Source: an uncultured Candidatus Saccharibacteria bacterium
Lineage (GTDB): Bacteria > Patescibacteriota > Saccharimonadia > Saccharimonadales > UBA4665
Direction of reading: 5' to 3'
DNA: 64,000 nt
Assembly (NCBI GenBank): GCA_903840315.1
Contig: CAIMFK010000011.1
Span: forward strand, 1 to 64,000
Both the position numbers and the translations under genes were made by a program. How positions within the stretch are numbered: the stretch's first letter is position 1; each line of letters starts with the position of its first letter. The notes beneath the pieces were generated by a model. The model did no database searches, was not told where the DNA came from, and saw only the letters and a list, made by a program, of their open reading frames with translations. Positions 7,220 through 15,662 of the stretch are shown piece after piece.

Positions 7220-9505
7220 ATGAAGCAACAGCTAGTAATAGTAGAGAGTCCAGCAAAAGCAAAGACCATAGAAAAGTTTCTTGGAAAAGATTTCAAAGTT
7301 CTTAGTAGCTTTGGACATGTAAGAGATCTTCCTAAAAAAGGTCTTAATATAGATGTTGCAGATAATTTTAAGCCCACCTATGCTGTATCTCCGGATAAGA
7401 CTAAAGTTATCAGGGAATTAAAATCTGCTGTAGCAAATTCCTCAGATATTTGGCTTGCAAGTGATGAAGACCGTGAAGGTGAGGCAATAGCGTGGCATTT
7501 GGCCAATGCACTAAAATTGGACATCAATAAGACAAAACGTATAGTTTTCCATGAAATTACAAAAACTGCGCTAGAAAAGGCTCTACAGCATCCTAGAACG
7601 ATAGATATTAATCTAGTTAATGCTCAGCAAGCTAGACGAATTCTTGATCGATTGGTTGGTTATGAGTTAAGTCCAGTTCTTTGGAAAAAAATTAGAACGG
7701 GGTTAAGTGCCGGAAGAGTTCAGTCTGTATCGGTAAGACTAATTGTTGAAAGAGAAAGAGAAATTAAAGATTTCGAATCCGCTAGCTATTATAAAGTTAG
7801 CGCTTTATTTAAAGGAGATAATGGAGAGGTCCTTGCAAATCTGGATAAGAATATCGATTCATTGGAAGATGCTAAGAAATTCCTAGAATGTTTGAACGAT
7901 TCAATCTTCACTGTTTCGAGTGTAAGCAAAAAACCCGGCAAGAGAAACTCTAGTCCACCATTTACTACAAGTACATTACAGCAGGAAGCTTCAAGAAAAT
8001 TCGGATATAGTCCTAGACAGACAATGAGTCTGGCGCAAAGATTATATGAGTCCGGTCACATTACTTATATGCGTACCGACAGCACGACTCTATCAAGCCT
8101 TGCCCTAGAAATGGCCAATAACTATATTGTCAATAATTTCGGGAAAGAGTACTCAAATCAGACTCAGTATAAAACTAAAAATGATTCGGCGCAGGAAGCT
8201 CACGAAGCAATAAGACCAACCGACTTCAATAATGAATCTATTTCTGGCGAAGAGCAGCAGAAAAAGCTATACAAGCTAATTTGGGAAAGAGCCTTAGCTA
8301 GTCAAATGGCTCCCGCTCAAGTTGAACGCACAGAACTTAAGATTGACATATCTAATTCAAAGAATTATTTCCTAGCCAAGGGTGAAGTTTTAGTTTTTCC
8401 AGGTTTTTATAAAGTTTATGGAAATATAAAAGACGATACTATATTACCTCCAATTAAAGAAGGTGAGAAATTAGATCTCATTGAAAGTACAGCCAATGAA
8501 GCATTCTCAAAACCACCCGCAAGATATTCCGAAGCTAGTCTAGTGAAAAAACTTGAAGAGCTTGGAATTGGTAGACCAAGTACTTATGCTCCTACAGTAT
8601 CCACGATTCAGACAAGAGGCTATGTAGAGAAAGTTGACGTTGAAGGTAAGCCAAAAATACTAAAAGTATTAAGACTTTCCAATAAAGTGGTTTCCGAAGA
8701 GGAAGAACAAGTCATTACTGGTGCAGATAAGAATAAGTTAGTTCCAACATCAGTTGCAGATGTTACTACCGATTTTTTAACTAAATATTTTGCCGATGTA
8801 TTGGATTACAAGTTTACTGCAAAAGTCGAAGATAGTTTCGACAAGATTGCCGATGGTAAAGAAGATTGGGTTAAAATGCTCGATAAATTCTATTCTGGCT
8901 TCCATCCACTAGTAGAAAAATCTGGGGCGGCAACTAGAGAAGAGGTTTCTAAAGCTAAGCATCTTGGTGATGATCCAAAATCTGGAAAACCTATTATTGC
9001 ACGCTTTGGAAGATATGGATTAATGCTGCAAAGAGGAGAGACAGAAAGTGAAGAAAAACCAGACTTCGCACCATTTCCAGAAGGTTATACTCTAGATAAT
9101 ATAGATCTAGATGCCGCTCTAATTATGTTCAGCTTACCAAGAGTAGTGGGAAAAACTAAGGATGGAGAAGAAATTACCGCAAATATTGGACGATTCGGCC
9201 CATACATAAAGGTAAAGTCTACATTTGTTTCCATTAAAGACAATGATCCGTTCAAGATTACTCTAGAAGAGGCACAAGAGCTTTATAATCAAAAACTAGA
9301 GCAAATTGCCAACAAATATATAGCTGAGTTTAAAAGCGGAATTAAGATAGCTAATGGGCCATACGGGCCATATATTACTGATGGCAAAAAGAATGCCAGA
9401 ATTAGTAAAGACACAGATCCAAAGACCATAACAGAGAAGGAAGCAGCAGCAATTCTCAAAAATGCGCCCGCAAAAAAGAAGTTTAAAAGAAAAACTAAAA
9501 AATAA
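7220..9505 (+). CDS. topA: DNA topoisomerase I
   Basis: A 761-residue type IA topoisomerase that relaxes negative supercoils. The N-terminal Toprim domain has ESPAKAKTIEKFLG and the acidic triad SDEDREGEAIAWH (D82, D84, E86). The strand-cleaving tyrosine is Y283 in SGHITYMRTDST. The catalytic core runs to about residue 560. Instead of Cys4 zinc fingers, the C-terminal part carries repeated glycine-rich topoisomerase C-terminal repeats (FGRYGLML, IGRFGPYIK, NGPYGPYITDG) and ends in a Lys-rich tail (KKKFKRKTKK) suited to DNA binding. A ribosome site AAAGAGA lies 4 bases before the ATG. Confidence 0.97.
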   Translation: MKQQLVIVESPAKAKTIEKFLGKDFKVLSSFGHVRDLPKKGLNIDVADNFKPTYAVSPDKTKVIRELKSAVANSSDIWLASDEDREGEAIAWHLANALKLDINKTKRIVFHEITKTALEKALQHPRTIDINLVNAQQARRILDRLVGYELSPVLWKKIRTGLSAGRVQSVSVRLIVEREREIKDFESASYYKVSALFKGDNGEVLANLDKNIDSLEDAKKFLECLNDSIFTVSSVSKKPGKRNSSPPFTTSTLQQEASRKFGYSPRQTMSLAQRLYESGHITYMRTDSTTLSSLALEMANNYIVNNFGKEYSNQTQYKTKNDSAQEAHEAIRPTDFNNESISGEEQQKKLYKLIWERALASQMAPAQVERTELKIDISNSKNYFLAKGEVLVFPGFYKVYGNIKDDTILPPIKEGEKLDLIESTANEAFSKPPARYSEASLVKKLEELGIGRPSTYAPTVSTIQTRGYVEKVDVEGKPKILKVLRLSNKVVSEEEEQVITGADKNKLVPTSVADVTTDFLTKYFADVLDYKFTAKVEDSFDKIADGKEDWVKMLDKFYSGFHPLVEKSGAATREEVSKAKHLGDDPKSGKPIIARFGRYGLMLQRGETESEEKPDFAPFPEGYTLDNIDLDAALIMFSLPRVVGKTKDGEEITANIGRFGPYIKVKSTFVSIKDNDPFKITLEEAQELYNQKLEQIANKYIAEFKSGIKIANGPYGPYITDGKKNARISKDTDPKTITEKEAAAILKNAPAKKKFKRKTKK

Positions 9506-9592
9506 TATCTTTTCCACAAGTTGCACTCCTTGCAAGTTATTATAAGGAGATATTTCTACAACATGTAATATGCTATTTCGTCCATTTCGTGA

Positions 9593-9631
9593 TACTATAT
9601 GTATAGTAAATACTATATTTGACTTATAGTA
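9593..9631. promoter_or_regulatory. Four-half-site operator-like array
   Basis: TACTATA at 9593-9599 and 9611-9617 and its complement TATAGTA at 9602-9608 and 9625-9631 form two inverted repeats (spacers 2 and 7). The second pair straddles the -35 element of the downstream promoter. The first three half-sites are spaced exactly 9 bases apart. This is what a repressor-binding region of a dimeric regulator would look like; the regulator may be the downstream HTH protein itself. Confidence 0.6.
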
Positions 9632-9647
9632 GTTTAGATTATATAAT
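9619..9647 (+). promoter_or_regulatory. Sigma-70 promoter of the HARE-HTH regulator gene
   Basis: TTGACT (9619-9624), a 17-base spacer and a perfect TATAAT (9642-9647). The expected start is near 9654, 17 bases before the ATG at 9671, leaving room for the AAAGAGA ribosome site. An upstream in-frame TTG at 9647 overlaps the -10 and so cannot be the translation start. Confidence 0.88.
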
Positions 9648-9670
9648 TGTATAAGAGAACTAAAGAGAAT

Positions 9671-10741
9671 ATGGCAAGTACAAAATCCAAAATTGACTCC
9701 GAAAATCTAGATATCAAGACTTTTGTTAATGATGTCCTCGGCACTATCGATCAAGAAAGAGAGAAAGAGATTATCTCTAGAAGATTTGGCCTATTCGACC
9801 GAAAAGAAACACTTGAACAAATTGGCGAATTACTCGGAATTACCAGAGAAAGAGTAAGACAATTAGAAAAGTCTATTATAGCTAAACTTAGATCTAAAGC
9901 AGAGCAGGCCAAAATACCTCACCTCAATGAATTCGAAGATTTAGTTTTAGAAAAATTGAGCAGAGTAGGGGAGTTATCAAGAGTAACTTCATTATCTCTG
10001 GCCCTCAATAAAGATGCTACTAAAATTGATCAATCAAGAGTCGCATTTCTTGCTGAACTTTCTCAAAAATTAATAGTTTTAGAGGAAAGTGATTTTATTT
10101 ATTTATCAGTAGGGAATTCAGCGATTTTTGATGAAAAATCAATTAAAGAGAGTATCTCAAAGGTAATTAAAGCCGTTACTAAATTAGGTGAGCCTACCGA
10201 CATTGAAAAATTATCTCAGGAGGCAAAAATAGCCGATTCTAAGCGTTCTGAAGCGATATCTAGTATATCTAAGCAACTTGCATCATTAAACGGCAAATGG
10301 GGCCTCGTAAAATGGCCAATGGTTAATCCTAAGAACATCCGAGACAAGATATATGTGATCTTAAAAGAAAACAATAAACACATGCATTTTAACGAAATTG
10401 CCGATGCTATTCAGAAATCCGACTTCAAAAGGAAAAATGTAACAACCCAAGCTATTCACAACGAACTCATCAAAGATAAGAGATTTGTTCTTATTGGTAG
10501 AGGTATATATGCGCTTAAGGAATGGGGCTACAAGAAAGGAACTGTTTCAGATATCATTTCAGAAGTTCTTAGAAAAGAAGGCAAAGCACTACATAGAGAT
10601 GAAATTGTAAAAAAAGTTCTTGAGAGTCGCTACGTTAAAGAAACTACAATTCTACTTAACCTACAAGGCAAAGATCAGTTCAAAAGAGTAGCCAAGGCTA
10701 CATATGAGTTAGATGAATCAAATCTTGCAGTAGCAGAATGA
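9671..10741 (+). CDS. Sigma-region-4 / HARE-HTH domain transcription regulator
   Basis: A 356-residue DNA-binding protein. Residues about 25-80 match sigma-70 region 4 with its helix-turn-helix (SRRFGL...TLEQIGELLGITRERVRQLEKSI). The sigma region 2 domain needed for a complete sigma factor is absent. The C-terminal half has one or two HARE-HTH winged-helix domains (around residues 215-285 and 290-350; HMHFNEIADAI and ALHRDEIVKKVL), the module found in the RNA polymerase delta subunit and in chromatin proteins. The combination suggests an RNA-polymerase-associated regulator. ATG 9671 is chosen over TTG 9647 because of the promoter position and ribosome site. An operator-like array lies upstream and a terminator follows. 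Confidence 0.82.
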   Translation: MASTKSKIDSENLDIKTFVNDVLGTIDQEREKEIISRRFGLFDRKETLEQIGELLGITRERVRQLEKSIIAKLRSKAEQAKIPHLNEFEDLVLEKLSRVGELSRVTSLSLALNKDATKIDQSRVAFLAELSQKLIVLEESDFIYLSVGNSAIFDEKSIKESISKVIKAVTKLGEPTDIEKLSQEAKIADSKRSEAISSISKQLASLNGKWGLVKWPMVNPKNIRDKIYVILKENNKHMHFNEIADAIQKSDFKRKNVTTQAIHNELIKDKRFVLIGRGIYALKEWGYKKGTVSDIISEVLRKEGKALHRDEIVKKVLESRYVKETTILLNLQGKDQFKRVAKATYELDESNLAVAE

Positions 10742-10794
10742 ACTGAACATTTTACGAACAAAGATAAAAGTCACAAATTATACATAAAAAAGAG

Positions 10795-10820
10795 AAAATG
10801 CCATAAAAAGGCATTTTTTT
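10795..10820 (+). terminator. Rho-independent terminator after the HARE-HTH gene
   Basis: An 8-bp stem (10795-10802 with 10810-10817), a 7-base A-rich loop and a T-run through 10820. It lies 53 bases after the stop codon at 10741. The A/T symmetry could allow some activity in both directions. Confidence 0.85.
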
Positions 10821-10924
10821 ATTTGTGAATAGAAGAGTAGAGCAATATAAAAAATATTAAAAAAATTTCAGAGAATTCGGGGTGCCGGGGGAATAATAAC
10901 TTAGAACAAGGCAACATAGACATC

Positions 10925-10952
10925 ATGTCGCACAATGTATATTTTGCGACTC
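10925..10952. other. dif: dif-like XerC/XerD recombination site (candidate)
   Basis: This 28-mer has the dif architecture: an 11-bp arm (10925-10935), a central hexamer TGTATA (10936-10941) and an 11-bp arm (10942-10952). The hexamer is identical to the proteobacterial dif centre, and the left arm plus centre match a dif consensus at 15 of 17 positions. The arms form an inverted repeat GTCGCA...TGCGAC. It sits at the convergent strand switch, as expected for a replication terminus. No xer gene is in the window, so this is an inference. Confidence 0.5.
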
Positions 10953-11119
10953 TAATATGGTATATATAGTTGATTAATGATACCCCTACAATAGGGTACT
11001 ATCTCGTAAATAATCTAAAATTAACTAGTAAAATTGTTTTTATTTTGTACATTTAACAGATTAGTTTTACGTCTTTATGTGTCAGCTACCGATCTTGCTG
11101 TATTATGCAATCATTTGAC

Positions 11120-11128
11120 TTATCCACA
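11120..11128 (+). promoter_or_regulatory. DnaA box
   Basis: A perfect TTATCCACA consensus in the convergent gap. It is single, so it is not an origin by itself. Confidence 0.5.
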
Positions 11129-11332
11129 GTTATGTCGTGAAGTATTTGCTTTTTAGTGATTTCCATTACCTTGTATCGTTTTTTTTATAATTCCCTTATT
11201 TACGCCCCTCTCCCCTATTTTTGACTTTTTTTTATTTTTTTATTGTAATATGTTTTTCTTATAAATTTACATATTATTTATATGTGAACATTTTACGAAC
11301 ATGAGAGTAGTGGAGTGGGGGGGTATTAATTC

Positions 11333-12226
11333 TTATTTATAATAGGCCCTACCAATAACTCTCACGTCGATGTATTGAGCTGGGTTGATCTTATTGGTAT
11401 TTAGATATTTTTTCAAAGCTAGGTAGCTACCCACCTGCTCCTTTGAACTATTTTCAAGATTGTATTTAACTAGATAGCTATCTGATGCTAGTTTGACGTC
11501 TAGCTCTCTAGAGTTAGGAACTAAAGTATACGTAACAGTTTCAATTGAATGTGCATTTAATTCCTTGTAAGCATAGGTAATAAAAGAAAGATCCTGAACC
11601 GAAAGAACTTGATGGTTGATCTTAATATCTTTGTAGGGGCTTATAATATATGGAATTTTCGAAGTGTAGTTAGACATTTCAGTGCTACTAGCATCACACA
11701 TAACAACACCATTACTTTTGACTAAATAAACCTTATTATCAGATGCCGCAACTATAGCTACAGGAACTGACTGAGAAATATTGAGAGTAAGCTCATGTCC
11801 AACAAATGGAACAGTTACAGAGACTCTATTTAGCTCAGGGAAATTATTCTCCATATAATTCTCTAATCCGGTACTATTTACAGTTATTTTGGAAATATTT
11901 GCGACAGAATGCGAGAGATATAATGAAGCGGATTTACTATAAACTGATGCTGGTTTTAACAGATCTGATCCTGAGCTTTTATCTACGTTTAAATTTATTC
12001 CTGTACTTAAATATAGGATATAGCCAGAAATAACTACAAACAATATAAGGGTAAGGGCGGCAAAAAACCTATTACCCCCCTGCTCTTTTGAATCCAATTC
12101 TGAAATTCTAGCGTCTCTTTGAGTAGCTAAATCAGTTTGCTTATTGTAGTAATTATAATTCTTAGATCTCTCATTGGGATTAACCCTGGAACTTCTAGAT
12201 TGTATATTTTTTTTCTTAAAGAACAT
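11333..12226 (-). CDS. ftsQ: Cell-division protein FtsQ/DivIB
   Basis: A 297-residue bitopic division protein. A long basic, Asn/Arg-rich cytoplasmic tail (about 55 residues) is followed by one membrane helix (FFAALTLILFVVISGYILYL). Then come a POTRA-like domain (ISKITVNSTGLENYMENNFPELNRVSV) and a beta domain ending in the typical YIDVRVIGRAYYK. It links early and late divisome proteins. It is the last gene of the dcw cluster, placed after murG as is common. ATG 12226 is preferred over a TTG one codon upstream; a GGGAAG ribosome site overlaps the region. Sequence divergence is high, so the assignment rests on topology, C-terminal motif and context. Confidence 0.82.
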   Translation of the reverse strand: MFFKKKNIQSRSSRVNPNERSKNYNYYNKQTDLATQRDARISELDSKEQGGNRFFAALTLILFVVISGYILYLSTGINLNVDKSSGSDLLKPASVYSKSASLYLSHSVANISKITVNSTGLENYMENNFPELNRVSVTVPFVGHELTLNISQSVPVAIVAASDNKVYLVKSNGVVMCDASSTEMSNYTSKIPYIISPYKDIKINHQVLSVQDLSFITYAYKELNAHSIETVTYTLVPNSRELDVKLASDSYLVKYNLENSSKEQVGSYLALKKYLNTNKINPAQYIDVRVIGRAYYK

Positions 12227-12240
12227 CAACTTCCCTACCC

Positions 12241-13401
12241 TTAAATTCCATCAATAATCAATTTTGCTAGATCCTTAGAAGCATTTAATTTTGCTATTTT
12301 ATGCAGACTATTGCTCAACTCTTCCCTTTTAGAATGTGATCCTAAAAGTTCAATAATTTTATCCAACAGTATCTTGGGGTTATTTTGTAATTCAACTTCA
12401 CCAATAACTTCTATAGCTTTAATTTTTTCCAAAGATTCTGCATTTTTTATTTGATGTCCGCCGACCAAATATGGACTTGGAATAATAATACATGGCTTTG
12501 CTTGAGCAGCAAATTCTGCCACGTTAGTTGCTCCAGCTCTGGAAATGATTAAATCAGCGGCACCACTATAATTGTGGAGATCAGTTACAAAACCTTTTAT
12601 AGTTATTCTGCTTATTTCATCTTTACTTAATTTATCTTGTAATGCCTTTCGAACTTGTTCAACATTCTCGTTACCCGCTACATTAATAAGGTTAATTTTC
12701 TTATCTGATGATAGTAATTCTGGAGCTATAGCCATTAAGGAATCATTCAAAACTTTTGAACCCAAGCCACCGCCCGTGAAAAGAACTATCTTATCAGAAT
12801 CATCAAAACCTAACTTCTTCTTAAAAGCTTTTTGAGTTTTTTCATCAACTCTTGAGTACTCTGTTGAAATTGGCACACCAACATATGTAGTTTTTTCTTT
12901 GGGATAGTCATAAAATTCGGATGGCATACCAGTTGCATGCATCAGAGCCCATTTAGCGATAATTCTATTTGCCAATCCCGGCATAGTGTCTGAATCATGA
13001 GTAATGTATTTAATTTTGCGCATTGCAGCAGCAAGTCCAACTGGTACACCAATATAACCACCTTTTATGAAGATAATATCTGGTTTAATTTTGCCCAGAA
13101 CCGAATAAGCCTGTATTGAGCCGATTAAAAACTTAAAGAAATCCAAAAAATTTTTAAATAAGGTTGGAACGTCTAATAATTGCTTCCAGCCCTCACCGTG
13201 ATATCGTCTAAACTTTCCTGCACTGATAAAAATAGATTCATCAATGATCTGAGATCCTTCCAGTCTCATACCGAAGGGATCACCTTTCTGACCAATAAAC
13301 ACAATATTGGCAGTATTGTCGATTTTTCTAATTTCTTCAGCGACGGCCAGTAACGGGGTTACGTGACCCCCCGAGCCTGCGCCCGTTATGACTATTTTCA
13401 T
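12241..13401 (-). CDS. murG: UDP-GlcNAc:lipid I N-acetylglucosaminyltransferase MurG
   Basis: MurG converts lipid I to lipid II at the inner face of the membrane. The N-terminus MKIVITGAGSGGHVTPLLAV holds the donor/acceptor glycine loop, and the second domain has FTGGGLGSKVLNDS and ISRAGATNVAEFA for UDP-GlcNAc binding. Length is 386 aa from ATG 13401, which is preceded by an AAAGGA ribosome site. A 22-codon upstream extension lies within the end of ftsW and is not expected to be translated. The start overlaps ftsW by 65 bases. A loop insertion before the membrane-associated patch makes it slightly longer than E. coli MurG. Confidence 0.96.
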   Translation of the reverse strand: MKIVITGAGSGGHVTPLLAVAEEIRKIDNTANIVFIGQKGDPFGMRLEGSQIIDESIFISAGKFRRYHGEGWKQLLDVPTLFKNFLDFFKFLIGSIQAYSVLGKIKPDIIFIKGGYIGVPVGLAAAMRKIKYITHDSDTMPGLANRIIAKWALMHATGMPSEFYDYPKEKTTYVGVPISTEYSRVDEKTQKAFKKKLGFDDSDKIVLFTGGGLGSKVLNDSLMAIAPELLSSDKKINLINVAGNENVEQVRKALQDKLSKDEISRITIKGFVTDLHNYSGAADLIISRAGATNVAEFAAQAKPCIIIPSPYLVGGHQIKNAESLEKIKAIEVIGEVELQNNPKILLDKIIELLGSHSKREELSNSLHKIAKLNASKDLAKLIIDGI

Positions 13402-14593
13402 AGTAATTCCTTTCTGCAATATTGCTTGGAACTGTGTAGTTGGTATACCTAGATATATGGAAAACAATACCTACAGCTGCCGTAACAAACATTATACTTG
13501 TTCCACCGTAGCTAATAAATGGTAGAGTAATTCCCTTCAATGGTATTAGACCAATCATTGCGCCAATGTTAATGAATGACTGTACCGCAAACCATACTAA
13601 TATACCTGTAGCAAGTAATCTACTGAAGTTGTTGGGCGCTCTCTCAATTATGTTTTTTATTCTCGAAAACAATATTGCAAATAAACCTATTAAAATAGTA
13701 GTTCCAATAAATCCAAATTTCTCAGCATAAATTGCGAAAATAGAATCATTAGCTGCTTCAGGCAAATAACCGTAAGCCTGAACACTATTACCCAAACCAA
13801 GACCAATCATTCCCCCTGAACCAACAGCTATTAATGCCTGGCAGGTCTGGTATCCTGTTGTCTGACAATTACTCGATGGATGCAAATAGGTTAAGATTCT
13901 TTGCTGTCTATAGCTACTCGTTGCTACCGCTAAAATAACTGCTATCGAGACTACACCAAAGAAAATCAAAATCTTTTTTAAAGGTAGCGAAGCCACAATA
14001 GCCATTGCAGCCATCATGCACATAATAACGCTTGTTGTACCTAAATCACTTTCAATTCCAGCCACAACAAAGCCTACGGATGCTAAGACGACAATTAATG
14101 GTAGTAAAGTTTTTTTGAAGTCTCCCATTTGATTAGACTTAATCCTATCTGCAAGAAAACCTGCTAGCCATATCAGTAGAGCAAATTTAATAAGCTCATC
14201 GGCCTGAAATGAGAGTCCACCTATTTGAATCCATCTCCAGGCACCGTTAACCTCTTGACCGAATAATCTCACAGCAATTGCCGCAACAACAGCACCAATT
14301 ATCAAGGGCTTTTCAACTGTTCGCCATTTTTTTAGTGGCATGAATGCGGCAATTAAAAATCCAATGATACCCATAAACACGGAAATCATTTGTCTATTGA
14401 TATAGTAGTTACTGCTAACCTTGCTGTTTACGCTAAGCCCAGGACCTATCGAATAAATGACTATTAATCCAATAGCCAATAACAATATTGAGACAATTAG
14501 TAGTATATAGTCGGGTTTATGTCTTCTGGGTAGCCCGCTTGAACTAATAACTGAAGGGCTTCGTCTTTCTCTGGCCAGCGAACTTGGCCTCAT
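13337..14593 (-). CDS. ftsW: Lipid II polymerase FtsW (SEDS family)
   Basis: A 418-residue SEDS glycosyltransferase with about ten membrane segments beginning at residue 28. Typical motifs include QADELIKFALLIWLAG, the large extracellular loop with SSYRQQRILTYLHPSSN, and near the end IPLKGITLPFISYGGTS. It polymerises septal glycan with the transpeptidase encoded upstream. The start overlaps the mraY stop by 4 bases (ATGA), indicating translational coupling. The C-terminal 35 residues extend into the murG start region. Confidence 0.95.
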   Translation of the reverse strand: MRPSSLARERRSPSVISSSGLPRRHKPDYILLIVSILLLAIGLIVIYSIGPGLSVNSKVSSNYYINRQMISVFMGIIGFLIAAFMPLKKWRTVEKPLIIGAVVAAIAVRLFGQEVNGAWRWIQIGGLSFQADELIKFALLIWLAGFLADRIKSNQMGDFKKTLLPLIVVLASVGFVVAGIESDLGTTSVIMCMMAAMAIVASLPLKKILIFFGVVSIAVILAVATSSYRQQRILTYLHPSSNCQTTGYQTCQALIAVGSGGMIGLGLGNSVQAYGYLPEAANDSIFAIYAEKFGFIGTTILIGLFAILFSRIKNIIERAPNNFSRLLATGILVWFAVQSFINIGAMIGLIPLKGITLPFISYGGTSIMFVTAAVGIVFHISRYTNYTVPSNIAERNYYENSHNGRRLGGSRNPVTGRR

Positions 14594-15636
14594 AGGTATT
14601 TACCGAGTAAAAAGACTATTAATCCTAGTACTGCAGCTACCTGTCCCAGCACCCAAAATCTCATAGTAATCTTTGTTTCTGGCCAACCAACAGCTTCAAA
14701 ATGATGGTGTATTGGCGCTATACGAAATATCTTCTTACCATTTCGCAGCTTTTTAGAAGCTACCTGTAAAATTGTAGACCCAGCCTCAACAACAAACATT
14801 AGTCCAATTATTGGCAGCAATAGAACAGTATTAGTGAGCATTGCAACAACACCAAGTGCCGTTCCAAGAGCAAATGATCCAACATCTCCCATGAAGAATC
14901 TAGCTGGGTAAATATTGAACCAAGTGTAGCTAAGTAGTGAACCTACAATTGCTAAACAAAATCCTGCAACGCCGTATCTACCTTCAAGTAACGCTATAAT
15001 TGAATAAACTAAAAATGCTGTCGATGCTAATCCACCAGCTAATCCATCGAGACCATCGGATATATTTACTGCATTGGCTGTAGCCACAACTACAAGCACA
15101 AACAATGGCACAATTAGCCAGCCTATGTGGAATTGACCATATACACCTGGAATATGAATACTGCTAACATCTAGTTTGAAATAAAAGAAAAGTCCCCCTA
15201 CTAAAGCAACGATAGTAACCAATAGAAATTTTAGTTTCGATGGCAGTCCAGCTACACCCAATCCAGATCCATTTATATTAATTATGTCATCAACTAAGCC
15301 AATAAGTGCTGCTCCCGTAAATGCTGCAAGCGGTAGCCATGTTTCACTTCTACTTAAGTTAAATAATAAAGTTACTATACATACAGAAAGAACAAATATA
15401 ATCCCCGCCATCGTTGGAATATGTCTTTTATGCTTGGCGGCGTGCAATTGATTAAATACTTTTGCCGTTTCACCAGTTACCGCCGTCTCTCTAGGCTTCT
15501 TCCACCACTGCCATCTGTAAGATAAAGTCGTATAAATTGGGGTAATTATCATTGAAAGTACAAAACCAAGAAATCCCAGACTTAAAATGCGAATAAGCGT
15601 GTTAGTCTCTACGGAAAAATTTATAATTTGTAGCAT
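14590..15636 (-). CDS. mraY: Phospho-N-acetylmuramoyl-pentapeptide transferase MraY
   Basis: An integral membrane enzyme that makes lipid I from UDP-MurNAc-pentapeptide and undecaprenyl phosphate. It has 348 residues and about ten helices. Diagnostic motifs are AKHKRHIPTMAGIIF, FTGAALIGLVDDIININ with the Asp pair, NAVNISDGLDGLAGG, FMGDVGSFALGTALG, and the His triplet IAPIHHHFEAVGW. A ribosome site GAGAGGA lies 6 bases before the ATG. It sits between the transpeptidase and ftsW in the classic dcw order. Confidence 0.97.
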   Translation of the reverse strand: MLQIINFSVETNTLIRILSLGFLGFVLSMIITPIYTTLSYRWQWWKKPRETAVTGETAKVFNQLHAAKHKRHIPTMAGIIFVLSVCIVTLLFNLSRSETWLPLAAFTGAALIGLVDDIININGSGLGVAGLPSKLKFLLVTIVALVGGLFFYFKLDVSSIHIPGVYGQFHIGWLIVPLFVLVVVATANAVNISDGLDGLAGGLASTAFLVYSIIALLEGRYGVAGFCLAIVGSLLSYTWFNIYPARFFMGDVGSFALGTALGVVAMLTNTVLLLPIIGLMFVVEAGSTILQVASKKLRNGKKIFRIAPIHHHFEAVGWPETKITMRFWVLGQVAAVLGLIVFLLGKYL

Positions 15637-15662
15637 TTTTTATCCTCTCTATATTATACATA

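Larger units (their letters stand above)
10744..11301 (+). repeat. 17-bp direct repeat flanking the convergent gap
   Basis: The 17-mer TGAACATTTTACGAACA occurs identically at 10744-10760 and 11285-11301, one copy just after each of the two convergent stop codons. Each copy itself contains two GAAC elements 11 bases apart. A 12-base partial copy (TTTTACGAACAT, 6736-6747) lies inside the structured RNA gene. Purpose unknown. Confidence 0.8.
10742..11332. other. 590-base convergent intergenic region
   Basis: No coding frame of note. Apart from the terminator, repeats, dif-like site and DnaA box listed separately, it holds a hairpin around 10980-10998 (TACCC...GGGTA), G-rich patches (10880-10893 and 11317-11325) and a strongly T-rich stretch at 11170-11280. 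Genes on the left run rightwards into it and genes on the right run leftwards into it, so it is a strand-switch point. Confidence 0.7.

Noticed and set aside
11170-11280. Transcription terminator cluster or hidden gene in the T-rich stretch
   Set aside because: No stable hairpin precedes the T-runs and no open frame with coding character was found; listed only as AT-rich sequence.
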